From assembly GCA_902798605.1 (NCBI GenBank), contig CADBXH010000058.1, positions 1-12,367 of the forward strand: a DNA stretch of 12,367 nt. Reading direction: 5' to 3'. Source of the DNA: an uncultured Ruminococcus sp. GTDB taxonomy: Bacteria > Bacillota_A > Clostridia > Oscillospirales > Acutalibacteraceae. Shown here piece by piece: positions 6,524-12,367 of the stretch. Made by a program: the position numbers and the translations under genes. The notes below the pieces were generated by a model that was given only the letters and a program-made list of their open reading frames with translations, was not told the origin of the DNA and did no database searches. Positions within the stretch are counted from its first letter, which is position 1; every line of letters begins with the position of its first letter.

Positions 6524-8479
6524 TTATTTGTATTTGAATTCCTTGAGCGTCTGGGTTATTTTTTCTTTATTTCCCCTTTTAACGCCGCTTTGGATAAGCA
6601 TATTTGTTTCTTTATCATACCAGAACAGTCCCGTCCAAGCCCAAGAGAACATTGTAAGCACAAGACTGACCTTGGTGCAGGAATAGCTCTTGCCGTTAAC
6701 GGTAACTTCCTCGTCGCCGTTTTTCTTCGCCGCGAACTCGCCGAGCGACATAGCGCCGCGGTTATCGCCGGTACCGATCGGATAAAAGAGGAGCTCATCG
6801 AGCTTTGAGGCAGCGAACGCCGGCATACTCATATCCATCATTTGATACCACAGGCCCTCGCCGATTGTATAGGTCTTTTCCTGCTTCTTGCCCTTAAATG
6901 TGCCCTTGAGATAAATCGTGCCGTTTTCTCTGTAGGAATCGAGCTCGCTGTTGTCGGACGGGCGTGAATAATGCCACTTGACCGCCGACAGGTTCTTTTC
7001 GACCGTGAACTCCTCCTGTGCCCATGGCTTTCCGTCACGCAGGATCGTCTGTGTAATAATGCCCTCGCTCTCGAAACGCTCAACATTAACTATGCGGTTT
7101 TCGTTGGTGTCGGAGTTAAAATATTCCGCTGTTTCAAGGTTCTCGGGGAACGCGAAATCGGGAATATCATAGGACTGGATAGTCTTTTGTGAGTAAACGA
7201 TCTCGCCCTTTCGGAATACGCGGTCAATAGAAGAAATGTTGGAGATATTCTCTGCGGGGTTTTTATCGAGCAGGATAAGATCGGCTTCCATACCAACCTT
7301 GACCTGTCCCTTTCTGTCGGCTATGTCGAGGTGCTCGGCGCCGTTTTTGGTCGCGAGCACGATCGCCTGCATCGGCGTCAGTCCGGCTTCCACATAATAC
7401 TCGAGCTCCTTATGCTCCACGTTGCCCGCCATAGTTTCAAACATATTGTCGGTACCCATCGCTATCGGGATGCCGGCGTCATAAATCACCTTGAGATTGT
7501 GGACGCTGTGAGTCATTCTGGTCGGCTCTTTTTCATAGGTCATAGCGTTGACGGTCGGCACAAAGTGCGCGCCCGATCTTTTCCAAAGCGCGATGATCGG
7601 ATCGTCCGGTTCGATATCGCGGTCAAGAATACCGTGCTCAATACCGTAAATACCGGCTTCCAGCAGTTCGCGTACATCGTCGTAATAGAAAACGTGCGCG
7701 GTGGATTTCAGCCCGTTTTCTTTACCCTCGCGTATGATCTGTTTCATCAGCTCTTTATCGATTTTTTGGATCTGTATCTTATTGTCAAAATACCAGAAAT
7801 CGCCGCCCTGATAGGTGAACTTCAAAAAGTCAACGCCGGCTTCCTTCAGTTCTTTGATACCTGCGGAAACTTCTTCGGGTTTGGTTACGGTGATCGCCAT
7901 TTCATTTCTCGCCCACTCGCTGTTTGAGCCCAGCGTGTTGGCGGGATGACCGTCGGGGGAGGTGAAGTTCGGACCGACGATCAGCAGCTCGGGGCCGGTG
8001 ATCTCACCCGATCTCAGCTTATCGCGGAGCTTGTATATAAAGTGCTTCGGTGCGTCGAGGTCTTTAATGGTAGTGATACCGTAGGGAAGAACTCCCTCTG
8101 AGAAAATACGCGGCATTTCTTCGTTGAGAAAAACATCGCTTTCTTCTTCGCTGTGGCATTTAAAGCCGCCCTGTATGTGTATGTGGCTGTCGATCAAACC
8201 GGGCATAAGTGTTTTGCCCTCGCCGTCGATTAGCTGCACATTCTTTTTTTGAATAGGCAGGTCGGAGATTTCTGCGATCTTACCGTCATTGATGTAGACA
8301 TACTGATGCTCTTTTTCAGTACCGTCGCCGACAATGATGTGTACGTCATTGATAATGTACTCGCCCTTTTTGTTCTTTTTCGGACGGGTTAGAAACTTGA
8401 TCAAAAGAAAAACCAAAATTATGGTTCCGAGAACCATCTGAATGAATCCGATCAGCGGGATCCCAAATACGTTAGGCAT
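6524..8479 (-). CDS. Membrane-anchored metal-dependent amidohydrolase with extra C-terminal domain
   Basis: I set the start at ATG 8479, giving 651 residues: AAGGAG (8494-8489) is correctly spaced for it, whereas a GTG at 8488 would overlap that site. Residues about 7-29 form a membrane helix, followed by a basic RPKKNKKG stretch, so the enzyme is probably membrane-anchored. The body is an amidohydrolase barrel of the imidazolonepropionase/prolidase-like type. Likely metal ligands are H99 and H101 (DSHIHIQGG), K220 (FLKFTYQGG, candidate carboxylated Lys), H262 (TAHVFY), H282 (GIEHG) and D344 (GTDN). The barrel closes with KVGMEADLILLDKNP at about 395-408. Some 215 further residues form a region I cannot assign, with beta-type patterns (GTIYLKGTFKGK) and a hydrophobic LVLTMFSWAWTGLFW. 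The substrate is unknown, probably a cyclic amide or dipeptide. The stop of the upstream regulator gene overlaps the ribosome binding site, so the two are translationally coupled. Confidence 0.88.
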   Translation of the reverse strand: MPNVFGIPLIGFIQMVLGTIILVFLLIKFLTRPKKNKKGEYIINDVHIIVGDGTEKEHQYVYINDGKIAEISDLPIQKKNVQLIDGEGKTLMPGLIDSHIHIQGGFKCHSEEESDVFLNEEMPRIFSEGVLPYGITTIKDLDAPKHFIYKLRDKLRSGEITGPELLIVGPNFTSPDGHPANTLGSNSEWARNEMAITVTKPEEVSAGIKELKEAGVDFLKFTYQGGDFWYFDNKIQIQKIDKELMKQIIREGKENGLKSTAHVFYYDDVRELLEAGIYGIEHGILDRDIEPDDPIIALWKRSGAHFVPTVNAMTYEKEPTRMTHSVHNLKVIYDAGIPIAMGTDNMFETMAGNVEHKELEYYVEAGLTPMQAIVLATKNGAEHLDIADRKGQVKVGMEADLILLDKNPAENISNISSIDRVFRKGEIVYSQKTIQSYDIPDFAFPENLETAEYFNSDTNENRIVNVERFESEGIITQTILRDGKPWAQEEFTVEKNLSAVKWHYSRPSDNSELDSYRENGTIYLKGTFKGKKQEKTYTIGEGLWYQMMDMSMPAFAASKLDELLFYPIGTGDNRGAMSLGEFAAKKNGDEEVTVNGKSYSCTKVSLVLTMFSWAWTGLFWYDKETNMLIQSGVKRGNKEKITQTLKEFKYK

Positions 8480-8491
8480 ATAAATCACTCC

Positions 8492-8695
8492 TTACTTTTT
8501 GCCGAAGATCCTGCCGAAAAATGATGAAAACTGACTTTTCGGCGGGATCGCCATCCCTTGCTCCTTGTCGCCGAGAATGATCAGCGTGTCGCCAGGGTGT
8601 ATATCAAATACATCTCTTGCTTCCTTTGGCAGAACGATCTGCCCCTTTGTGCCGACGGTGACCGTCCATGCATATTTCCCTTCGGTTTTACCCAT
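8492..8695 (-). CDS. AbrB/MazE/SpoVT-type DNA-binding protein
   Basis: This 67-residue protein carries a swapped-hairpin AbrB domain: TVGTKGQIVLPKEARD (about 13-28), then FDIHPGDTLIILGDKEQG (about 30-47). These are the GQIVLPKE and GDxLxxxGD patterns of AbrB/SpoVT and MazE antitoxins. The short C-terminus (FSSFFGRIFGKK) is basic and amphipathic. The start has AAGGGAG seven bases upstream. It is the first gene of a two-gene operon: its TAA is built into the AAGGAG site of the amidohydrolase. No toxin gene follows, so it is more likely a local transcription regulator, perhaps of its own promoter, than an antitoxin. Confidence 0.88.
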   Translation of the reverse strand: MGKTEGKYAWTVTVGTKGQIVLPKEARDVFDIHPGDTLIILGDKEQGMAIPPKSQFSSFFGRIFGKK

Positions 8696-8742
8696 ATTCC
8701 GACTCCCTTCGGTAAGTGTGTTTTGTTATACTTTACATACTT

Positions 8743-8771
8743 ATCATAAAATATCATACTTTGGTTGTCAA
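8743..8771 (-). promoter_or_regulatory. Sigma-A promoter of the AbrB-amidohydrolase operon
   Basis: On the minus strand there is a consensus TTGACA (8771-8766), a 17-base spacer and TATGAT (8748-8743), about 50 bases before the AbrB start. The hexamer AAGTAT (ATACTT on plus, at 8728, 8737 and 8756) occurs three times on and around the -10 box, which would suit an autoregulating AbrB protein. That role is inferred. The -35 lies in the tail of the decayed transposase reading frame. Confidence 0.8.
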
Positions 8772-8950
8772 CAGTGTATTGTTGTGTTTGTTGCAAAGTA
8801 TCCGGGTTTGTTATATCTCGTTTTAAAATCCCGCATTTGTTGATGTGTAAATCCCGGTCTATTACCAATTTCTCTCAATATTAGTCATTGATTTACCATA
8901 CTGATGATTTCTGTTTCATATTCACTTATTTGTCGATATTTTCTGCTCAT
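8768..8950 (-). pseudogene. Decayed transposase N-terminal fragment (IS3-type OrfA-like)
   Basis: From ATG 8950, with AGGAGG at 8964-8959, the frame reads MSRKYRQISEYETEIISMVNQ, then a TGA (8887-8885). It continues without a shift as LREIGNRPGFTHQQMRDFKT plus RYNKPG, to a stop at 8768-8770. The pattern SRKYR-x-x-SEYE...REIG...GFT-x-x-Q...F-x-x-RYN matches helix-turn-helix N-termini of Clostridial IS3-family OrfA proteins as I remember them. The TGA may replace a Gly codon. The homology fades after RYN, and no OrfB follows; the AbrB promoter sits there instead. It is a non-functional IS relic. Confidence 0.65.
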
Positions 8951-8958
8951 AAAAATAA

Positions 8959-9001
8959 CCTCCTATGGTATCTTTATTCTGCCATAGGAGGTGCTGTTTT
9001 T
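8959..9001. promoter_or_regulatory. 10-bp hairpin covering the transposase ribosome binding site / terminator
   Basis: CCTCCTATGG (8959-8968) and CCATAGGAGG (8982-8991) form a perfect stem with a 13-base loop. On the minus strand the 3' arm contains the AGGAGG of the transposase fragment, eight bases from its ATG, so read-through RNA would hide that site. The stem is followed by TTATTTTT on minus and TGCTGTTTTT on plus, so today it also serves as a terminator for the iron-sulfur gene that ends at 9056. Confidence 0.65.
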
Positions 9002-9055
9002 CTATTGTCTGATTTTCACGGAGCTGTTTATTTCACCGCCCTGCTTTACTATAAA

Positions 9056-9757
9056 TCAGTCTATGATCCTTCCGTCGCGCGAGATGGTCACGACCTGCCA
9101 CGGAATGAATTTTCCGCTGTTTTTGAGCGCGTTTTCTGCGGCTCTCTGCAATCCGCCGCAGCAGGGGACTTCCATACGAACGACCGTTACGCTCTTGATA
9201 TCATTATTCTTGATGATCTCGGTCAGCTTATCGGTGTAGTCCACCATATCAAGCTTTGGACAGCCGATCAGCGTGATCTTGCTCTTCATAAACTCCTCGT
9301 GCATATTGGCGTATGCGTAGGCGGTGCAGTCGGCGGCGATGAGCAGCTTTGCGCCGTCATAGAACGGAGCCTTTGTCGGGAGCAGCTTGATTTGAACAGG
9401 CCACTGCTGCAAGCGGGATACAGGCTCACCGACATAAGCCGGTGCTTCCGGTGTGTTATTTGTATCGAATTGCATTGTCCGCGAGCCGGGACAGCCCTGA
9501 TGATGTTCGTGCATTTTCTTTTCCTCCTGTGCGGCTTTTACCGCCTTTTCATCGTATTCGGGAGCCTCACGCTCCTCAAAGGTGATCGCTCCTGTCGGAC
9601 AGTTCGGTAAACAATCGCCGAAGCCGTCGCAGAAATCCTCGCGCGTCAGCTTTGCCTTGCCGTTCACCATTTCGATCGCGCCCTCGTGACAAGCGTTGGC
9701 ACAAGCGCCGCAGCCGTTACATTTTTCCTCGTCAATTTTGATTATCTTTCTCAGCAC
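9056..9757 (-). CDS. Iron-sulfur protein, dicluster ferredoxin domain plus Cys-containing C-terminal domain
   Basis: The start is GTG 9757 (233 residues): it lies five bases after the stop of the bicupin gene with GGGGTGA before it, and longer forms would only translate the end of that gene. The first cluster motif is complete (C13, C16, C19, C23 in CNGCGACANACHEG). The second is C43-x5-C49-x3-CP, lacking one Cys of the usual CxxCxxCxxxCP, as I recall also for related CDGxGxC proteins. A linker with HEHHQGCPG (about 104-112) leads to a domain with ADCTAY, GCPKLD and EVPCCGGL, whose Cys residues may bind a further metal centre. It is probably a cytoplasmic redox or electron-transfer protein. 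It is co-transcribed with the bicupin protein and divergent from a Crp-type regulator, a layout typical near hydroxylamine reductase genes. Confidence 0.88.
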   Translation of the reverse strand: MLRKIIKIDEEKCNGCGACANACHEGAIEMVNGKAKLTREDFCDGFGDCLPNCPTGAITFEEREAPEYDEKAVKAAQEEKKMHEHHQGCPGSRTMQFDTNNTPEAPAYVGEPVSRLQQWPVQIKLLPTKAPFYDGAKLLIAADCTAYAYANMHEEFMKSKITLIGCPKLDMVDYTDKLTEIIKNNDIKSVTVVRMEVPCCGGLQRAAENALKNSGKFIPWQVVTISRDGRIID

Positions 9758-9762
9758 TGCAA

Positions 9763-10413
9763 TCACCCCAATGTCAGTAATAATGCCATTTTGAATCTGC
9801 CGTTTGCCTTGACCCAATGCTTGCCGCCTGCGGCGAACTTGAAGTTTTCGCCCGCCTTGATCGGATGAGCTTCGCCCTCGTAGCCGATAATGCCCTCGCC
9901 GTCGAGAGCGAAAATCAGCGCTTCACCGGGAGCGGCGTGCTCGGCAAGTCCCGTGCCCTCGTCAAAGCTCATAATGACGAATTTCATCTTTTCGTTGTGG
10001 GCGACGTCCATATTTATGATCTTGCCCTCCTGATACGGAATCAGCTCCGATAATTTGAAAACCTCTCCTGCTTTTACTGCGTTGTTCATCGTGTGCCTCC
10101 TTATGGATATTTCTGTATAGATCGCTTTTGTATTCGTCCTCATTCCGACGGGGTTGTCGGTCGGCGTGAGGATCGCTTCGCCTTCGTTTACGCTCCGTTC
10201 CTCACTGTCGGTATAGACCTGCAACTCTCCTTCGTGGAGGATCAGCAGCTTATGATAGTCGTAAATCTCCGCGCTGATGTCGGTGTCATTCGCGAGCGAG
10301 AAATAGGATATGTAGTTTTGTTCGTCGGAATAAACTTCCTTTGAGATCGTACAGCCCGCCACAGGCTGATTGTCGGCGGCGATACTGAATACTTTACCTG
10401 TAATTTCTTTCAT
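9763..10413 (-). CDS. Two-domain cupin protein (bicupin)
   Basis: The 216-residue protein contains two cupin folds. Domain 1 (about 12-105) has HKLLILHEGELQVYT and a second motif with NEGEAILTPTDNPVGMRT. Domain 2 (about 109-216) has the better metal-binding pattern EHAAPGEALIFALDGEG, then HPIKAGENFKFAAGGKHWV. Domain 1 lacks most of the usual His/Glu ligands and may be structural or ligand-sensing. The start at 10413 has AAAGGTGA six bases upstream. Inside the gene, AAGGAGG (10102-10096) sits six bases before an in-frame ATG (10089), so domain 2 could also be made alone (108 residues). The gene leads the operon with the iron-sulfur protein, under the palindrome at 10534-10549. The biochemical role is unknown; a sensor or scaffold in the redox-stress response is a guess. 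Confidence 0.87.
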   Translation of the reverse strand: MKEITGKVFSIAADNQPVAGCTISKEVYSDEQNYISYFSLANDTDISAEIYDYHKLLILHEGELQVYTDSEERSVNEGEAILTPTDNPVGMRTNTKAIYTEISIRRHTMNNAVKAGEVFKLSELIPYQEGKIINMDVAHNEKMKFVIMSFDEGTGLAEHAAPGEALIFALDGEGIIGYEGEAHPIKAGENFKFAAGGKHWVKANGRFKMALLLTLG

Positions 10414-10414
10414 C

Positions 10415-10492
10415 TCACATCACCTTTACATCGGGATTCTTATCGCCGAATCTTTCCTTGAGCACTTCGGCGATTGTAAACGCCTCCCGTTT
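10415..10492 (-). other. Short open frame just upstream of the bicupin gene, possible leader peptide
   Basis: Between an upstream TAA and a TGA (10417-10415) that lies one base before the bicupin ATG, 25 codons read like protein, including EAFTIAEVLKERFGDKNPDV. No ATG, GTG or TTG stands at the usual distance from the GGGAGG at 10488-10483. The codon eight bases after it is ATC (10474), a very rare start. It may be the relic of a gene tail or a coupled leader. Part of it forms a 9-bp hairpin (10442-10450 with 10466-10474). Confidence 0.3.
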
Positions 10493-10501
10493 TTATCATT
10501 G

Positions 10502-10559
10502 TCTATATTTTAAGTTAAAAACGGCAAAATAGCTGTTGCCACAGCAACACTTTTATGAT
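10502..10559. promoter_or_regulatory. Divergent promoter region with Crp/Fnr-type palindrome
   Basis: TGTTGC-CACA-GCAACA (10534-10549) is a perfect 16-bp palindrome of the size and 6-4-6 form bound by Crp/Fnr-family dimers. For the minus operon, TAAAAT (10512-10507) is centred 32 bases from the palindrome centre, placing the operator near -41.5, the class II activation position. For the plus regulator gene, TATGAT (10554-10559) is centred only 15 bases away, so binding would block RNA polymerase. The positions are seen; the regulatory logic is inferred. Confidence 0.65.
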
Positions 10560-10581
10560 ATTCTTATTTTGAGGTGTTTGT

Positions 10582-11256
10582 ATGATTACGAATCAGGATT
10601 ATCTATACTCCATCCGCAAATGTTATCTGTTTGACGGAATAGGGGAGGAGCAGCTTGCCGACGCGATCAGGCTCTTGAACGGGCGAATCAAGAAGATCAG
10701 GAAGGACAGTTTTATCGTCAAGCTCGGCGGCAAAATGACAAGCGCGGGTCTGCTGCTGAAGGGCAGGATCGAAAGCTCATTCCAAAACGAGAATTTCGAC
10801 CAGATCACTATGCACACGTTTTCAGACGGCTATCTGTTCGGCGAGGCACTGGTTATCAACGGCGCAAAAAACAGCCCCGTACAAGTCAGGGCTGTTGAGG
10901 ACAGTATCGTTTTGTTGATTGATTTAGAGATGATCTATACGGTTGCGGACAGCTCGCCGATCAGAACGCTACTCGCTGAGAATCTGATCAAAAGCCTTGC
11001 GAAAAAGAATCTTATCCTTAACCAAAAGGTGAGGATTCTCAGCCAGAAAAGCCTGCGCGACCGCATCTACATCTACCTCGCCTCACTCCCAAAGGATAAA
11101 AACGGCTATGTCAAAATCCCGTTTACGCAAACCGCCCTTGCCGAATACCTCGGCGTAAACCGCAGCGCCCTCTCACGAGAGCTCGGCAGAATGCAGAATG
11201 AGGGCTTGCTGGAGGTTGAGGGCAGAAAAATGAAAATATCCAACGGAACCTTGTGA
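10582..11256 (+). CDS. Crp/Fnr-family transcription regulator
   Basis: The 224-residue protein has an N-terminal cyclic-nucleotide-binding-like beta roll (about 15-115, with LLLKGRIE and YLFGEAL), a dimer helix (about 125-150), and a C-terminal winged helix-turn-helix: FTQTALAEYLGVNRSALSRE (181-200), then LGRMQNEGLLEVEG. The recognition helix is RSALSREL. Only one Cys (C14) is present, so there is no Fnr-type iron-sulfur sensor. The beta roll could bind haem, a nucleotide or another small ligand, and no haem-ligand motif can be named with confidence. The start has GAGGTG (10571-10576) five bases upstream. Being divergent from the bicupin/iron-sulfur operon, with a matching palindrome between, it is the likely regulator of that operon and of itself, comparable to HcpR-like proteins; that name is not proven. 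Confidence 0.9.
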   Translation: MITNQDYLYSIRKCYLFDGIGEEQLADAIRLLNGRIKKIRKDSFIVKLGGKMTSAGLLLKGRIESSFQNENFDQITMHTFSDGYLFGEALVINGAKNSPVQVRAVEDSIVLLIDLEMIYTVADSSPIRTLLAENLIKSLAKKNLILNQKVRILSQKSLRDRIYIYLASLPKDKNGYVKIPFTQTALAEYLGVNRSALSRELGRMQNEGLLEVEGRKMKISNGTL

Positions 11257-11341
11257 CCGATAACTCGGTATTGATTTTGATTTTTGCATAACTGCAACGA
11301 TGCAAAGATTATCCGCCTGTTCATATCTCGTGAGCAGGCGG
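11256..11341 (+). terminator. Tandem hairpins after the regulator gene
   Basis: A small stem (ACCGA 11256-11260 with TCGGT 11265-11269) followed by ATTGATTTTGATTTTT starts at the stop codon. A second, stronger stem lies at 11313-11323 with 11331-11341 (CCGCCTGTTCA / TGAGCAGGCGG, one G-U pair) and is followed not by a T-run but directly by the group II intron. The T-tract of this terminator may lie beyond the intron, outside the window. Confidence 0.55.
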
Positions 11342-12367
11342 GTGTTTGTATGACGGGCATATCAATGCTCTGTGGTGAAAGTCCACCGAGGCGTAGTTAC
11401 CGACGAACTCAAAAGCGACTCCCAAGGTTTGTATCGTGAGGTGCAGGCGAGAAGAAGGGATAGCGAAATCGTAGCCTGACGAACAGAAACCTGATACGAA
11501 GGCGCATTAAGCGGATAAGTTGGCAAACGGCAACGAAGTCCAAAAGGTAACCGTAACCTTAATGTGTAAATCAGGCAGGTAGACGAGGAAAGAGTATTTC
11601 GGGAAGGACCGAACAATTCAAGACGTCAATCGTAATGTATGTTCTTCGCATTGACCCTGACAAGCGGTACTCCCGAAACGTATATGAGGGTAACCCGCGC
11701 AACGTAACTGGATACGCGGAGAAGCGGAAAGGAGAAAGACGGAAGTATGTCAGAAATGCTTGAAAAGATACTCAGCGACGAAAACATCAAACGTGCCAAG
11801 AAGCGAGTTTACGCAAATAAAGGCGCAGGCGGAGTTGACGGCGTGACAGTACAAGAGCTTGACGAATACATGTCAAGAAATTGGGAGAGTATCAAACAGC
11901 AAATCCGAGAAAGGAAGTACAGACCGCAGCCCGTGCTGAGGATAGAAATCCCAAAGCCAAACGGCGGAATACGCAAACTCGGAATTCCCACAGTTGTCGA
12001 CAGAACAATAGAACAGGCAATCACACAGGTGCTAAGCCCGATATTTGAGCCGCTATTCAGTGACCACAGCTATGGATTTAGACCGAAACGAAGCTGTGAA
12101 CAGGCAATCATAAAGCTGCTCGAATATTTCAACGAGGACTGTACATGGATAGTAGATATCGACCTTGAAAAGTTCTTCGACAACGTACCGCAGGACAAGC
12201 TGATGAGTTATGTCGGACGCGTTATTCACGACGGAGATACGGAATCGCTGATAAGGAAGTATCTGAAAGCGGGGGTAATGGTACGCGGCAAATACGAATC
12301 AACAAAAGTCGGCACACCGCAGGGCGGCAATCTATCGCCGCTATTGAGTAATATTATGCTCAACGAG
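11342..12367 (+). mobile_element. Group II intron, 5' part (3' end beyond window)
   Basis: From about 11342 (GTGTTTG, near the GUGYG intron start consensus) to 11746 there is no gene but a dense series of short stems and GAAA-type loops, such as GGTGAAAGTCCACC (11392-11405), as in domains I-III of bacterial group II introns. A reverse transcriptase of the group II intron type begins at 11747, in the place of domain IV. The exact 5' splice point is estimated. Domains V and VI and the 3' end lie past the window. The intron sits right after the hairpin behind the Crp-family gene, in the same direction. Class C introns are known to enter after terminator hairpins, but the class is not established here. 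Confidence 0.8.
11747..12367 (+). CDS. ltrA: Group II intron-encoded reverse transcriptase/maturase (3' partial)
   Basis: The frame is open from ATG 11747 to the window end (207 codons). AAAGGAG (11728-11734) lies 12 bases before the ATG, slightly far; the ATG at 11756 is an alternative. Motifs in order: KGAGGVDGVT (25-34), RIEIPKPNGGIRKLGIPTV (65-83), HSYGFRPKRSCEQAI (107-121), WIVDIDLEKFFDNV (134-147) with the first catalytic Asp of the polymerase fold, and GTPQGGNLSPLLSNIMLNE (189-207). The YADD box, the maturase domain X and any endonuclease domain would follow outside the window. The protein binds its own intron RNA, helps splicing and copies it into DNA during retrohoming. No frame break is seen in the visible part. 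Confidence 0.93.
   Translation, partial: MSEMLEKILSDENIKRAKKRVYANKGAGGVDGVTVQELDEYMSRNWESIKQQIRERKYRPQPVLRIEIPKPNGGIRKLGIPTVVDRTIEQAITQVLSPIFEPLFSDHSYGFRPKRSCEQAIIKLLEYFNEDCTWIVDIDLEKFFDNVPQDKLMSYVGRVIHDGDTESLIRKYLKAGVMVRGKYESTKVGTPQGGNLSPLLSNIMLNE

Noticed and set aside
8477..8488. GTG at 8488 as start of the amidohydrolase
   Set aside because: It overlaps the AAGGAG site; the ATG at 8479 has proper spacing.
8492..8695. MazE-type antitoxin of a toxin-antitoxin pair
   Set aside because: The fold fits, but the partner gene is an amidohydrolase of 651 residues, not a small toxin.
8888..9610. Plus-strand open frame of 240 codons
   Set aside because: It is antisense to the iron-sulfur gene, whose cluster motifs fix the true strand.
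9758..9817. Longer N-terminus for the iron-sulfur protein (start at 9817)
   Set aside because: The extra 20 residues overlap the end of the bicupin gene and are not ferredoxin-like; GTG 9757 follows a good ribosome binding site.
1..12367. CRISPR array, rRNA genes or phage structural genes
   Set aside because: No regularly spaced repeats, no rRNA-like stretches and no phage genes were seen on either strand.

Overview
The window looks like a chromosomal stretch from an anaerobic gut-type Firmicute (Clostridia, probably Oscillospirales/Ruminococcaceae). This is inferred from AGGAGG-type ribosome binding sites, moderate GC, an ABC-F ATPase, a beta-helix/InlB-repeat surface protein, a Crp-cupin-ferredoxin stress cluster and a bacterial group II intron. 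No 16S rRNA or other species marker is present, so the assignment stays at that level.

Layout. 1-960: C-terminal half of an ABC-F ATPase that enters from the left edge. 1015-1584: a four-helix membrane protein. 1634-1687: a second, synonymously diverged copy of the last 17 codons and stop of the ABC-F gene, a recombination scar. 1746-2590: a two-domain DUF3592-like membrane protein broken by a one-base frameshift in an A-run. 2591-2850: non-coding, with three perfect hairpins and fragments of the tRNA 3' end. 2850-2926 (minus): tRNA-Arg(CCG) with encoded CCA. 3148 to about 3942 (minus) and about 3944 to 6241 (plus): a GT-D-type glycosyltransferase and a beta-helix surface protein, both missing their 5' ends and abutting head to head, which points to an inversion/deletion or an assembly join. 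6244-6405: a 53-residue peptide gene coupled to the surface protein, then a strong terminator. 6524-8695 (minus): an AbrB-type regulator and a membrane-anchored amidohydrolase in one operon, driven by a near-perfect sigma-A promoter lying in the tail of a decayed transposase gene (8768-8950, minus). 9056-10413 (minus): an operon of a bicupin protein and an iron-sulfur protein, divergent from a Crp/Fnr-family regulator (10582-11256, plus). A perfect 16-bp palindrome sits between them, spaced for activation of the operon and repression of the regulator gene. 11342 to the end: a group II intron inserted at the hairpin behind the regulator gene, with its reverse transcriptase cut by the window edge.

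How the parts work together. The clearest functional unit is the regulator / bicupin / iron-sulfur set, which resembles the redox or nitrosative-stress clusters found near hydroxylamine reductase (Hcp) in Clostridia, although hcp itself is not here. The second unit is the AbrB-amidohydrolase operon. The left half is dominated by signs of genome turnover: a gene-tail duplication, a frameshift, tRNA-end fragments, two decapitated genes, an IS remnant and an intron.
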